This document shows positions 1 to 6,950 of a stretch of DNA of 33,927 nucleotides, piece by piece. Within the stretch, counting starts at the first letter, position 1; each line of letters starts with the position of its first letter. Position numbers and translations under genes: made by a program. Below the pieces are notes generated by a model. That model was given only the letters and a program-made list of their open reading frames with translations, was not told the DNA's origin and did no database searches. Source of the stretch: Vicinamibacterales bacterium (GTDB taxonomy: Bacteria; Acidobacteriota; Vicinamibacteria; Vicinamibacterales; Fen-181); NCBI GenBank assembly GCA_036504215.1, contig DASXVO010000010.1, forward strand, positions 1-33,927, read 5' to 3'.

Positions 1-79
1 GGACCCGTCCTCTCCCCCCGCGGCCTGTCATCGGACGGAAGGCCGCCGCCGGGAGGCTTCGCCCGGACAGCGCGGCGCG

Positions 80-567
80 GCGCGAGATCCGGGGATCGGC
101 CGCCGCGGCCCGGTCCGTCGCACTGGGCTCCGGTTCGGAAGCCCTCACCAAGTCGCCCTGCGCGCCGGCCCGGTCCACGTCGGCCTCCGTGCCTGCCTGC
201 GGCGCGAGATCCGGGGATCGGCCGCTGCGACCCGGTCCGTCACACTGGGCTCCGGTTCGGAAGCCCTCACCAAGTCGCCCTGCGCGCCAGCCCGGTCCAC
301 GTCGGTCTCCGTGCCTGCCTGCGGCGCGAGATCCGGGGATCGGCCGCTGCGACCCGGTCCGTCGCACTGGGCTCCGGTTCGGAAGCCCTCACCACGTCGC
401 CCTGCGCGCCGGCCCGGTCCACGTCGGCCTCCGTGCCTGCCTGCGGCGCGAGATCCGGGGATCGGCCGCCGCGACCCGGTCCGTCGCACTGGGCTCCGGT
501 TCGGAAGACCTCACCAAGTCGCCCTGCGCGCCGGCCCGGTCCACGTCGGCCTCCGTGCCTGCCGCGC
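80..567. repeat. 122-bp tandem repeat array, four copies
   Basis: Four near-identical units begin at 80, 202, 324 and 446, a constant 122-bp spacing, with only scattered single-base differences. A fifth copy would begin at 568 but the sequence diverges there. Each unit contains an imperfect hairpin (in the first copy 126-143, GGCTCCG and CGGAAGCC around a GTT loop). Because 122 is not a multiple of three, any reading frame shifts at every unit, and no codon-like pattern is visible, so I treat the array as non-coding. The flanks 1-79 and 568-690 show no gene that I can support. The next gene downstream is a RAYT-family transposase homologue, a family usually tied to palindromic repeats; whether these repeats are its partners is unknown. 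Confidence 0.95.
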
Positions 568-690
568 GGTGAGCGAGGCCGAGCCACGGGTCTCGCCAAG
601 CGCGGCGTAGACCGCCCACCTGCGTCAGGGCATCGAGCCGGACGGCCCGCGGCCGACGGCCCTCGGTCTGGCCCGGCGTTTGCCCTTCGG

Positions 691-1197
691 ATGGGTATGC
701 TCCCATTCTGCCCTGCCAGGCTCGACGCGACCGATTATGTGGGTCGGCACCGATATTCATTGACGCTGTGCACGGCCGACGCCATCCGCGCCTTCTGCCA
801 TCCGCCCATCGTCTCCCGAACGTTGTCGCAGTTGCGGACACATGCGGCGGCACAACACTTTGCCGTATCTGCGTACTGCTTCCTGCCCGCCCGCATCTGC
901 CTGGTCATCGTCGGCACAAAAGACGATGCGGATCTGAAGAAGATGATCTTCCAGTTCAGGCAGGCGGCGGCGCTCGGATACTGGCAGGCCACGGGCTTCA
1001 TTCTGTGGCAGAGCGGCTACTTCGTGCAGGTGCTGCACGACGAACAGGAAGCGCTGGCGATGTGCCGCACGGTGATTACCGCCCCCATCCGCGCAGGCCT
1101 CACGCGGATGGTCGGCCAGTACCCATTCGCAGGGTCCGACGTCTACCGCCTGGCAGATCTCGAGGACCGATCAGACCAGCATGCATGCTGGTATTGA
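691..1197 (+). CDS. RAYT/Y1-type transposase homologue, catalytically degenerate
   Basis: The protein (168 aa from ATG 691; ATG 697 is an alternative) has the layout of REP-associated tyrosine transposases: an N-terminal RHRYSLTLCT strand, the AYCFLP strand before the catalytic pocket, the WQSGYF segment, then a C-terminal helix ending in a PIRAGL block and a QYPFAGSD block. In active members the strand after AYCF.P carries the HUH metal motif; here it reads ARICLV, so Arg68 and Cys70 replace the two histidines. The tyrosine expected five residues before the Pro of the N-P-V-R-A-G block is Thr127, and the Asn of that block is Ala131. The protein is full length without frameshift, so it may be a domesticated DNA-binding protein rather than simple decay. 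Its stop codon lies inside the operator region of the following antitoxin gene. Confidence 0.75.
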   Translation: MGMLPFCPARLDATDYVGRHRYSLTLCTADAIRAFCHPPIVSRTLSQLRTHAAAQHFAVSAYCFLPARICLVIVGTKDDADLKKMIFQFRQAAALGYWQATGFILWQSGYFVQVLHDEQEALAMCRTVITAPIRAGLTRMVGQYPFAGSDVYRLADLEDRSDQHACWY

Positions 1198-1209
1198 TAC
1201 TGGTATCAT
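1175..1209 (+). promoter_or_regulatory. Palindromic operator and -10 region of the vapBC-like pair
   Basis: An 18-bp perfect palindrome, ACCAGCATGCATGCTGGT, lies at 1175-1192. It is followed by a shorter repeated element (TGGTAT at 1189 and again at 1201) and by a -10-like TATCAT at 1204-1209, seven bases before the antitoxin ATG at 1217. Ribbon-helix-helix antitoxins typically bind such palindromes in their own promoter, so autoregulation is inferred. No Shine-Dalgarno sequence fits between the -10 and the ATG, which suggests a leaderless message. Confidence 0.55.
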
Positions 1210-1216
1210 TGGCGAC

Positions 1217-1420
1217 ATGGCGAAGGTGAAGAAGGTCACGGTCGACCTCCCTGACGACCTCCTGCGCCGCGCGCAGAAATCGACCGGGCAGGGCATCACG
1301 GCCACCATTCGGACCGGGCTGCAACTCGTGGCGGCCACGACCGCCTACGACGAACTCCGCCGACTGCGCGGCCGCGTCAGGGTCTCGGTGGACTGGCAGG
1401 CATTGCGCGAGGACCGATGA
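1217..1420 (+). CDS. vapB: VapB-like antitoxin
   Basis: This 67-residue protein begins KVKKVTVDLPDDLLRRAQ, the beta strand and first helix of a ribbon-helix-helix DNA-binding domain. The acidic and basic C-terminal tail (RVSVDWQALREDR) is the type that wraps around a PIN toxin. It overlaps the downstream PIN gene by four bases (ATGA at 1417-1420), the usual coupling of antitoxin and toxin. An upstream in-frame ATG at 1181 exists but lies inside the palindromic operator, so ATG 1217 is preferred. The product is expected to neutralise the toxin and to repress the operon. Confidence 0.8.
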   Translation: MAKVKKVTVDLPDDLLRRAQKSTGQGITATIRTGLQLVAATTAYDELRRLRGRVRVSVDWQALREDR

Positions 1421-1791
1421 TCGCCCTCGACACGAGTTCGATCGTCGCGTTCCTGAGGGACGAACCTGGCAGCGACGTCGAAGCCATCGCGGTGGCGCTG
1501 ACAGAGCATCAGGCCTGTCTGGCGCCTGCCGTGCTCGCCGAGTTGCTCAGCGATCCGCGCCTGCCGGCGCGCGTCGCATCCTTGTTCCGGCGCTTGCCGC
1601 TGCTGTCGGTATCGGACGGCTACTGGGAGAGAGTCGGCGCGTTGCGGGCGGCCGTCATAGCCCGGGGCCGGACGGCGCGACTGGCCGACGCCCTGATTGC
1701 ACAGACGTGCCTCGACCACGAAGTTGCGCTGGTGACGCGCGATGCCGATTTCCGCAACTTCGCCCTCGTTCGGCCCTTGAAGCTCCCCTGA
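1417..1791 (+). CDS. vapC: VapC-like PIN-domain ribonuclease toxin
   Basis: This 124-residue protein is a single PIN domain. It has the expected acidic residues: Asp5 in the opening IALDTSS strand, Glu42 in LAELLSD, Asp91 in RLADALIAQ and Asp109/Asp111 in TRDADF. These coordinate Mg2+ in VapC enzymes, which cleave specific RNAs such as initiator tRNA or rRNA; the target of this one cannot be read from the sequence. The length and the four-base overlap with the antitoxin gene are typical. All catalytic positions are present, so the toxin looks functional. The gene ends 13 bases before the remnant of a metal-binding domain on the other strand, suggesting that the module landed next to or inside an older gene. 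Confidence 0.88.
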   Translation: MIALDTSSIVAFLRDEPGSDVEAIAVALTEHQACLAPAVLAELLSDPRLPARVASLFRRLPLLSVSDGYWERVGALRAAVIARGRTARLADALIAQTCLDHEVALVTRDADFRNFALVRPLKLP

Positions 1792-1803
1792 ACCCTCACT
1801 CGA

Positions 1804-1914
1804 GACGCATGGTGTATCCTTCAGCGTGTTCTCGATCGTTCGTGCACACGCCGCGCAGTTCATCCCGGTGACAGGCAGCGATACGCTCGAACTGCGAGTC
1901 GAGGGCTCAGACAA
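1804..1914 (-). pseudogene. Remnant of a heavy-metal-associated (HMA) domain, CopA/MerP-like
   Basis: Read on the minus strand, this stretch encodes LPVTGMNCAACARTIENTL followed by KDTPCV. That is the beta1-loop-helix1 part of an HMA domain with the metal-binding CxxC motif (GMNCAAC) intact. After about 37 codons the reading passes into the 3' end of the vapC-like gene on the opposite strand and no longer resembles any HMA continuation. Such domains are found at the N-terminus of copper P-type ATPases or as small chaperones. No other ATPase sequence is seen in the window. I call it a truncated gene fragment. Confidence 0.7.
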
Positions 1915-1979
1915 GGCATGCCTCCACGGGGGATGGTGCGATCTCCCACGATCCCGGGTTCAGGGGCCCGGATTCAGGC

Positions 1980-2005
1980 GTCACCAACCAAGGGTCACCA
2001 ACCAA
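1980..2005. repeat. 12-bp direct repeat next to a -35 box
   Basis: GTCACCAACCAA occurs at 1980-1991 and again at 1994-2005, offset by 14 bp. The second copy touches the -35 hexamer of the promoter for the CsgG-like gene. The position suits a tandem regulator-binding site, but no regulator is identified. Confidence 0.6.
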
Positions 2006-2034
2006 TTGACTCCCCTGTCGCGCGGGACTAATGT
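2006..2034 (+). promoter_or_regulatory. Sigma-70-type promoter of the CsgG-like gene
   Basis: TTGACT (2006-2011) is followed after exactly 17 bp by TAATGT (2029-2034). The ATG at 2072 follows with a good ribosome-binding site, GGGAGGA, at about 2059-2066. This is the clearest -35/-10 pair in the window. Confidence 0.65.
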
Positions 2035-2071
2035 ATTGCCCTTACGGCTCAACCATTTCGGGAGGACACTC

Positions 2072-2764
2072 ATGCGCAAGTTGACTCGTGGCCCGTGGTT
2101 GTTCGCGGCCCTGGCCATCCTGCTCGTTGCGGGTTCGGCGGCTGCCCAGAGCAAGCGTCCGACGGTCGCGCTCCTGGACTTCGACTTCGGCTCCGTCCAG
2201 CACTGGTGGAGCGGCAACCAGGACATCGGCCAGGGCATTTCCGACCTGATCGTCGACGGCCTCGTCGAGGACGGCACCTATCGGGTCATCGAGCGGAAGA
2301 AGCTCGGCGCGATTCTCGCCGAGCAGAACTTCTCGAACAGCGACCGCGCCGACCCGAGCGCGTCCCAGATTGCCAAGATTGGCAAGGCGCTGGGCGTGAA
2401 GTACCTGATTGTCGGCTCCATCACGAAGTTCGGGATGGAGAACAAGGACATGAAGATTGGCGGCGGCGGCTGGGGCGGTGGACGGTTCGGCCTCGGTGAG
2501 GTGGGCACGAAGAAGGGCAAGGCCAACGTGGGGATCACCGCCCGCATGATCGACACGTCCTCCGGCGAAATCATGGCGAGTGCGAAGGGCGATGGCACGT
2601 CCAGCCGCAGCGGCCTGCTCCTCGGCGGCGCCGGCAACCACGCCGCGGGCGAGTTCCAGATCGGCTCCTCGGATTTCCGCGACACGATTCTCGGCGAAGC
2701 GACCGAGCTCGCCGTCAAACAGGTCGTCGCGAAGCTCATCGCCTCCCGGAACCGGCTCGAGTAA
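2072..2764 (+). CDS. CsgG/HfaB-like secreted protein
   Basis: This 230-residue protein begins with a signal peptide (MRKLTR, then a hydrophobic stretch to about residue 24, ending GSAAAQ). The mature part starts RPTVALLDFDFGS and continues with GISDLIVDGLVEDGTYRVIER, then a LAEQNFS stretch and GVKYLIVGSITKF. These are the characteristic strands and helices of the CsgG family, whose best-known members assemble pores for curli secretion in the outer membrane. CsgG itself is a lipoprotein; here no lipobox cysteine is present, so it is probably released to the periplasm. A glycine-rich insert (residues about 129-140) interrupts the fold. No curli-like subunit genes are nearby, so a secretion role is not established. 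ATG 2072 is chosen for its strong ribosome-binding site and signal peptide. Confidence 0.8.
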   Translation: MRKLTRGPWLFAALAILLVAGSAAAQSKRPTVALLDFDFGSVQHWWSGNQDIGQGISDLIVDGLVEDGTYRVIERKKLGAILAEQNFSNSDRADPSASQIAKIGKALGVKYLIVGSITKFGMENKDMKIGGGGWGGGRFGLGEVGTKKGKANVGITARMIDTSSGEIMASAKGDGTSSRSGLLLGGAGNHAAGEFQIGSSDFRDTILGEATELAVKQVVAKLIASRNRLE

Positions 2765-2808
2765 GGACTGTCGGTCGAGGCCAGTCACTCGTTGCGCGTG
2801 GGTCACGG

Positions 2809-2833
2809 GGCTGCCACCACCAGCGTGGCAGCC
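2809..2833 (+). terminator. Hairpin after the CsgG-like gene
   Basis: GGCTGCCAC (2809-2817) and GTGGCAGCC (2825-2833) form a perfect 9-bp stem with a 7-nt loop, 45 bases after the stop codon. No run of T follows, so this is either a Rho-assisted terminator or an mRNA 3'-end stabiliser. Confidence 0.5.
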
Positions 2834-2936
2834 CGGTCCACAGGCAACCATCGCCTATCCGCCAGCCACGTCCCGACACCTACTGTCCGCCCGCCATCAC
2901 GCCGATAATGCTCCCAGAAAGCGTATTGTTGGCACT

Positions 2937-4145
2937 ATGCGGATCGGACGCCACGAGGTGTTGCTCATCGTGGGCCTGTTCTTCGCGCTGATGGTCACGT
3001 TCTCGAGGCAGACGTCGCGCCTGCTCGAGGCGACCCGCCAGTTCGAAGGCACATACGGCCTGGGCCTGCTGGCCGGATTGGCGATTGCCGCCATCACGCT
3101 CGTCCTCTTCGTTCAGGGCCGGCGGAGGGAACTCCAGCAGCGCGCCTCGGTGGCCGCCAGCGAGGCGATGGCCGCGCAGGAGCGCGCCAGGGAGTTGGAG
3201 CGCCTCGTCAACTTCTGGCACGCGCTCACGCAGTCCTTCGACCTCGACGCCATCTGCGATGTCGTCCTGCAGTACCTGCCGCAGATCACCGGCAGCCGCG
3301 ACGGCTGGGTGGTGGCGGGTGCTGAAGGAAGCTGGCGGAGCGTGCTCGGGCCGACCGAAGTCGACGCGAAGGGCGCGATCGTCCACGTGACGGACATCAC
3401 CCAGGGGGCGCTCGACAGCCTGGGCACCGCCGCGCGCCCTGACGGCATCGAACACCAAGGCCAGATTTGCTTCCCGATGATTGTCGCCGGCGCCAGCCTT
3501 GGCGTGCTGGGCATTCCGGCGGACTCGCCCTCGCTGACGCCGCCTCGACGCCTGGTCGTTGGCGCCGCCGCTGCGCTGCTAGGCGTGTCGGTGCGCAGCG
3601 TGCAGTTGCTCCAGGAGGTCCGCGAGAGCAGCCTGCGCGATTCGCTCACCGGCTGCGTGAATCGGGCGCACGGCATGGAGGTAATCGCGGCCGAACTGAT
3701 GCGTGCCCGCAGGTCGCACCTGCCGGTGTCGATGATCATGTTCGACATCGATCGCTTCAAGAACATCAACGACCGGTACGGCCACCTGTGCGGTGACGCC
3801 GTGCTGGCCGAAGTTGGCGCGAAGATGCGCGCGTCACTGCGCTCGAGCGACCTCAAGTGCCGTTACGGGGGGGAGGAATTCCTGATTCTCCTTCCCGAGA
3901 CGCCGCTCGACGGCGCCGTTCGCGCGGCCGAAACCCTGCGTCGCGAACTGGCCGAGCTGTCGATCGCCTGGAACGGCGGAATCGTGCGCCTCACCAGCAG
4001 CTTCGGCGTTGCGACCGCGCACGCCAACGAGATCGACCCCACACCGCTCATCGCCCGCACCGACGAAGCTCTCTACCTCGCCAAACGCGAAGGCCGCGAT
4101 CGCGTACGCGTGGCCGGCAACATCGCGATGCTCGCGGCCTCGTAG
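2937..4145 (+). CDS. Membrane-anchored GGDEF diguanylate cyclase
   Basis: This 402-residue protein makes cyclic di-GMP from two GTP. Two hydrophobic segments (about residues 8-22 and 40-60) anchor it to the inner membrane and are followed by a charged, probably coiled-coil linker (REL.Q.ASVAASEAMAAQERAREL). A central GAF-like sensory region covers about residues 80-225. The GGDEF domain starts near SLRDSLTGCVNR and includes FDIDRFKNINDRYGH and the active site GGEEF at 311-315. The product-inhibition I-site R302-S-S-D305 stands exactly five residues before GGEEF, so both catalysis and feedback inhibition look intact. No Shine-Dalgarno sequence precedes ATG 2937, but a -10-like TATTGT at 2924-2929 does, fitting a leaderless start. 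The ligand of the sensory part is unknown. Confidence 0.92.
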   Translation: MRIGRHEVLLIVGLFFALMVTFSRQTSRLLEATRQFEGTYGLGLLAGLAIAAITLVLFVQGRRRELQQRASVAASEAMAAQERARELERLVNFWHALTQSFDLDAICDVVLQYLPQITGSRDGWVVAGAEGSWRSVLGPTEVDAKGAIVHVTDITQGALDSLGTAARPDGIEHQGQICFPMIVAGASLGVLGIPADSPSLTPPRRLVVGAAAALLGVSVRSVQLLQEVRESSLRDSLTGCVNRAHGMEVIAAELMRARRSHLPVSMIMFDIDRFKNINDRYGHLCGDAVLAEVGAKMRASLRSSDLKCRYGGEEFLILLPETPLDGAVRAAETLRRELAELSIAWNGGIVRLTSSFGVATAHANEIDPTPLIARTDEALYLAKREGRDRVRVAGNIAMLAAS

Positions 4146-4191
4146 CGCCGCACCGCGCCGATCTCGCGCGCGCTCCGGGCCCCCGAGGCTG

Positions 4192-4197
4192 TACAAT
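4192..4197 (+). promoter_or_regulatory. -10 box of a probably leaderless gene
   Basis: TACAAT lies seven bases before the GTG start at 4205 of the EamA transporter gene. No Shine-Dalgarno sequence is possible in that gap, so transcription probably begins at or next to the start codon. Confidence 0.45.
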
Positions 4198-4204
4198 TCT
4201 CGCC

Positions 4205-5293
4205 GTGTCGCGCACTCCTCGTTTCTCTGGTCCCGGGCTGGCGTACGTGTCGTGGGCTGCCATCTGCCTGATTTGGGGCACCACGTACCTCGCGATCCGC
4301 ATCGGTCTCGAAACGCTTCCTCCGGCGCTCGGCAGCGGTCTTCGCTGGCTGACGGCTGGCACCATCCTCGCGGCCGTCATCGTCGCGCGCGGCGGGCGGC
4401 TCCCGAGCCTCCGCACGTGGCCGACGCTCGCGCTCATCGGGTTTCTGTTCATCACCGCGGGCAACGGCTTCGTCGTGTGGGCGGAGCAATGGGTGCCGAG
4501 CGGCCTCACGGCCGTGCTGCTCGCGACGACGCCGTTCTGGATGGTCGGTGTCGAGCTGATGTGGCCGGGCGGCGAACGGCCACGCCCCTTGACGTGGGTC
4601 GGCCTGCTGATTGGCTTCGCTGGGATCGTGCTGCTCGTCTGGCCCGAGTTGACCTCGGGCGGAGCGGCGGGCGCGAGCTTCCTGCTGGGGGTCATCGCCT
4701 TGCAGGGGGCGTGTCTCACCTGGTCGATCGCGTCCGCCCACCAGCGGCGAAGCCACCTGGATCAGCAGACGCTCGGCGGCGCGGCGATCGAGATGGTGTT
4801 CGGCGGCCTGATGCTCATCGCGGTTGGTTCCGCGACCGGCGAGTGGCCCCGCCTCGCGTTCAGCGCACGCAGCGCGTGGGCATTCACGTACCTGGTGGTG
4901 GTCGGATCGATCGTCGGCTATTCGGCGTACCTCCACACGCTGAAACACCTGCCCATTGCGACGATTTCCCTCTACTCGTATATCAATCCAATCATCGCGG
5001 TGATCCTGGGCACGCTCGTGGCCAACGAGCCTTTCGGCCTCCGCGGCGCCGTCGCCTCCCTGATCGTCCTCCTCGGCGTCGCCGTCGTCCGCACCACGGG
5101 ACCAAACGAACTGAACGCTGCCGCCGAGTCTTCGAGCCACCGAGACCAGCCGCCCGTCCGCCCGCAGGCGGCCGAACATCACGCACGGGAGAGCAAGAAC
5201 GAACACGGACGCACGGCACCCGCTCGTCCTTGCTCGCCGGTGGACGGCGGCGTCGGTCGGCCGGAGACGGTTGGTGTCCGGGCCGACCGCTGA
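4205..5293 (+). CDS. EamA/DMT-family inner-membrane exporter
   Basis: The protein (362 aa from GTG 4205) has two EamA repeats of about five transmembrane helices each. The first opens with AAICLIWGTTYLAIR (residues about 16-30), the family signature. The second contains LLGVIALQGACLTWS and ends with LPIATISLYSYINPIIAVILG and a last hydrophobic helix near residue 300. DMT exporters move amino acids, nucleobases or other metabolites out of the cell by proton exchange; the substrate here cannot be read. The final 60 residues are a hydrophilic, low-complexity tail rich in His, Arg and Pro, longer than usual for the family, possibly from loss of an older stop codon. There is no in-frame ATG that keeps the first helix, so GTG is used. 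Confidence 0.88.
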   Translation: MSRTPRFSGPGLAYVSWAAICLIWGTTYLAIRIGLETLPPALGSGLRWLTAGTILAAVIVARGGRLPSLRTWPTLALIGFLFITAGNGFVVWAEQWVPSGLTAVLLATTPFWMVGVELMWPGGERPRPLTWVGLLIGFAGIVLLVWPELTSGGAAGASFLLGVIALQGACLTWSIASAHQRRSHLDQQTLGGAAIEMVFGGLMLIAVGSATGEWPRLAFSARSAWAFTYLVVVGSIVGYSAYLHTLKHLPIATISLYSYINPIIAVILGTLVANEPFGLRGAVASLIVLLGVAVVRTTGPNELNAAAESSSHRDQPPVRPQAAEHHARESKNEHGRTAPARPCSPVDGGVGRPETVGVRADR

Positions 5294-5375
5294 TGGGCGG
5301 CCGGAGGGAGACTGTCGCGATTGCCGCCGTGCCGCCGTATCTTCGTGCCCTTGTGGCATGACGAAGGAGTGCCCT

Positions 5376-6338
5376 ATGCCGCTGCCCACGCTTCCCTCGC
5401 TTCGCCGGATCACCGCTGACTCGGCGGGTGTCGGCTTCTTCCTGTGCACCACCAAGGAGGTGCGGCCGGGACGCAATGGCGACTTCCTGTCGCTGACCCT
5501 GCAGGACGCCACCGGACGCATCCAGGCGCGCGTGTTCGACGAGGTGGACCGCCTGAAGGGCGAGTTCGAGGCCGGCGAGTTCGTCAAGGTGAAGGGGCGC
5601 GCCAACCTCTACAACGAACGAATTCAGCTCATCGTCGAGAACATCCGGCGCGTGCACGCCGATCAAGACCGCATCGACGGCTTCCGCGAGGAGGACTGCG
5701 TGATGTCGTCAGCCCGGCCCATCGACGTGATGTGGGCGGAGCTCCAGCAGCGAATTGCGGGGGCCGCCAACCCGTACGTTCGGCAGTTGCTCGAGCGGAT
5801 CGCCCGCGACCACGAAACACAATTGCGGGTGTGGCCGGCCGCGCAAACGCTTCATCACGCGTATCGCGCCGGGTTCCTCGAGCACGTGCTGCAGATGGCC
5901 GAAGTGGGACGGTTGCTGGCGACGGCGTACGAGGCGAACGCCGACCTCGTGCTTGCGGGCGCGTTGTTGCACGACATCGGCAAGCTGCAGGAACTCGACT
6001 ACGACCTGGCGACCAGCTACTCCCGCGAAGGGCGGCTGCTCGGCCACATCATGCTCGGGGCCCGGCTGATCCGCGAAACGGCGGCCACCCTCGACGGTTT
6101 TCCGCCCCTGCTGCTCACCGAGATCGAGCACCTGGTCCTCTCACATCACGGCTGCCTGGAATTCGGTTCCCCGGTTGTGCCGATGACGGTGGAAGCCTTC
6201 ATCCTGTCGTTCATCGACGATCTCGACGCGAAGATCAACATGGTGCGCGGGGCCATCAGAGACGACACCGGCGACGGCGAGTTCACCGGCTACCACTCGA
6301 AGCTGGCACGCGTGTTCTGGAAGGGGGCGAAGGAGTAG
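5376..6338 (+). CDS. YhaM-like 3'-5' exoribonuclease (OB fold plus HD domain)
   Basis: This 320-residue protein matches the two-domain layout and length (about 314 aa) of Bacillus YhaM. The N-terminal OB-fold part (residues about 10-95) has FFLCTTKEVRPGRNGDFLSLTLQD, QARVFDE and VKVKGRANLYNE, which bind single-stranded nucleic acid. The HD phosphohydrolase domain has HHAYRAGFLEHVLQMA, then LLHDIGKLQEL, then LVLSHHG and FIDDLDAKIN, giving the metal-binding His and Asp set. The predicted role is trimming of RNA, possibly DNA, from the 3' end. ATG 5376 is chosen because AAGGAG lies seven bases upstream; ATG 5358 would place that site inside the gene. The stop codon is one base away from the stop of the converging FabZ-like gene. 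Confidence 0.85.
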   Translation: MPLPTLPSLRRITADSAGVGFFLCTTKEVRPGRNGDFLSLTLQDATGRIQARVFDEVDRLKGEFEAGEFVKVKGRANLYNERIQLIVENIRRVHADQDRIDGFREEDCVMSSARPIDVMWAELQQRIAGAANPYVRQLLERIARDHETQLRVWPAAQTLHHAYRAGFLEHVLQMAEVGRLLATAYEANADLVLAGALLHDIGKLQELDYDLATSYSREGRLLGHIMLGARLIRETAATLDGFPPLLLTEIEHLVLSHHGCLEFGSPVVPMTVEAFILSFIDDLDAKINMVRGAIRDDTGDGEFTGYHSKLARVFWKGAKE

Positions 6339-6339
6339 C

Positions 6340-6804
6340 TTATCCGGCAGCGTCGGCTGGTTTCTTGTCGCCGAGCGCGAACGTCATGGTCCCGGTCATC
6401 GCAACCGTGCCGTTGACCCGCGCGACGCCGTGCAGCACGCCCATGCGGCTCCGCAGGCGGCGCACGGTCGCCACGATTTCGACCACGTCGCCGGGCTTGA
6501 CCGGGCGCTTGTACCGGACGCGGTCCATGCTCATGAAGAAGATCAGCTTTTCGCGGTTCTCCGGCTTGGCAAGGATGAGGATCGCGCCGACCTGGGCGAC
6601 GGCCTCGGTGAGGATCGTCGGCGGAAACACCGGATCTTCCCCCGGCTGCCGCGACAGGTGGTGATCGTCCCGCGAGACGTTCTTGATGCCGACCACGCGC
6701 TTGTCCGGCTCGAAGGCGGTGATGCGATCGACGAGCAAGAACGGGTAGCGATGCGGCAGAATGCGTTCGATCGCGCTGTAATCGAGAGGAAGCTGCAAAT
6801 CCAT
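6340..6804 (-). CDS. FabZ-like hotdog protein lacking the catalytic histidine
   Basis: The protein (154 aa from ATG 6804; a TTG at 6810 is an alternative) opens with the FabZ hallmark ILPHRYPFLLVDR and continues with IKNVS, EAVAQVGAIL, DRVRYKRPVKPGD and a final strand set. FabZ dehydrates 3-hydroxyacyl-ACP with a His from G-H-F-P and a Glu from the E-A-x-A-Q helix. In an ungapped comparison with the Pseudomonas enzyme the Glu is kept, but the His position reads Gln within LSRQPGED; two histidines lie four and five residues earlier. The gene could therefore be an enzyme with relocated chemistry, a thioesterase-like relative, or a non-catalytic ACP binder. It is transcribed away from the GAF-PP2C gene and converges on the YhaM-like gene. 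Confidence 0.75.
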   Translation of the reverse strand: MDLQLPLDYSAIERILPHRYPFLLVDRITAFEPDKRVVGIKNVSRDDHHLSRQPGEDPVFPPTILTEAVAQVGAILILAKPENREKLIFFMSMDRVRYKRPVKPGDVVEIVATVRRLRSRMGVLHGVARVNGTVAMTGTMTFALGDKKPADAAG

Positions 6805-6906
6805 CGACAATCAACCTCGGCAAACCGGTTGCGGATCCGAGGACCCGCGCGACATAACCCCGGCGACGCGCCTGTGAGGCGTTTCCGTCCCTGCGGGTCC
6901 AGCAAG

Positions 6907-6912
6907 TATAAT
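6907..6912 (+). promoter_or_regulatory. -10 box upstream of the GAF-PP2C gene
   Basis: A perfect TATAAT stands 38 bases before ATG 6951. The corresponding -35 region is weak. The divergent spacer 6805-6950 must also hold the promoter of the FabZ-like gene, which I cannot place. Confidence 0.45.
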
Positions 6913-6950
6913 CCGGTTGGTTTCCACTCGTCTCGTATTCCTGAGCAGCG

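Noticed and set aside
145-853. Several overlapping open frames on both strands across the 122-bp repeats
   Set aside because: They repeat themselves with each unit, change frame at every copy, and resemble no protein; GC-rich DNA gives long frames by chance.
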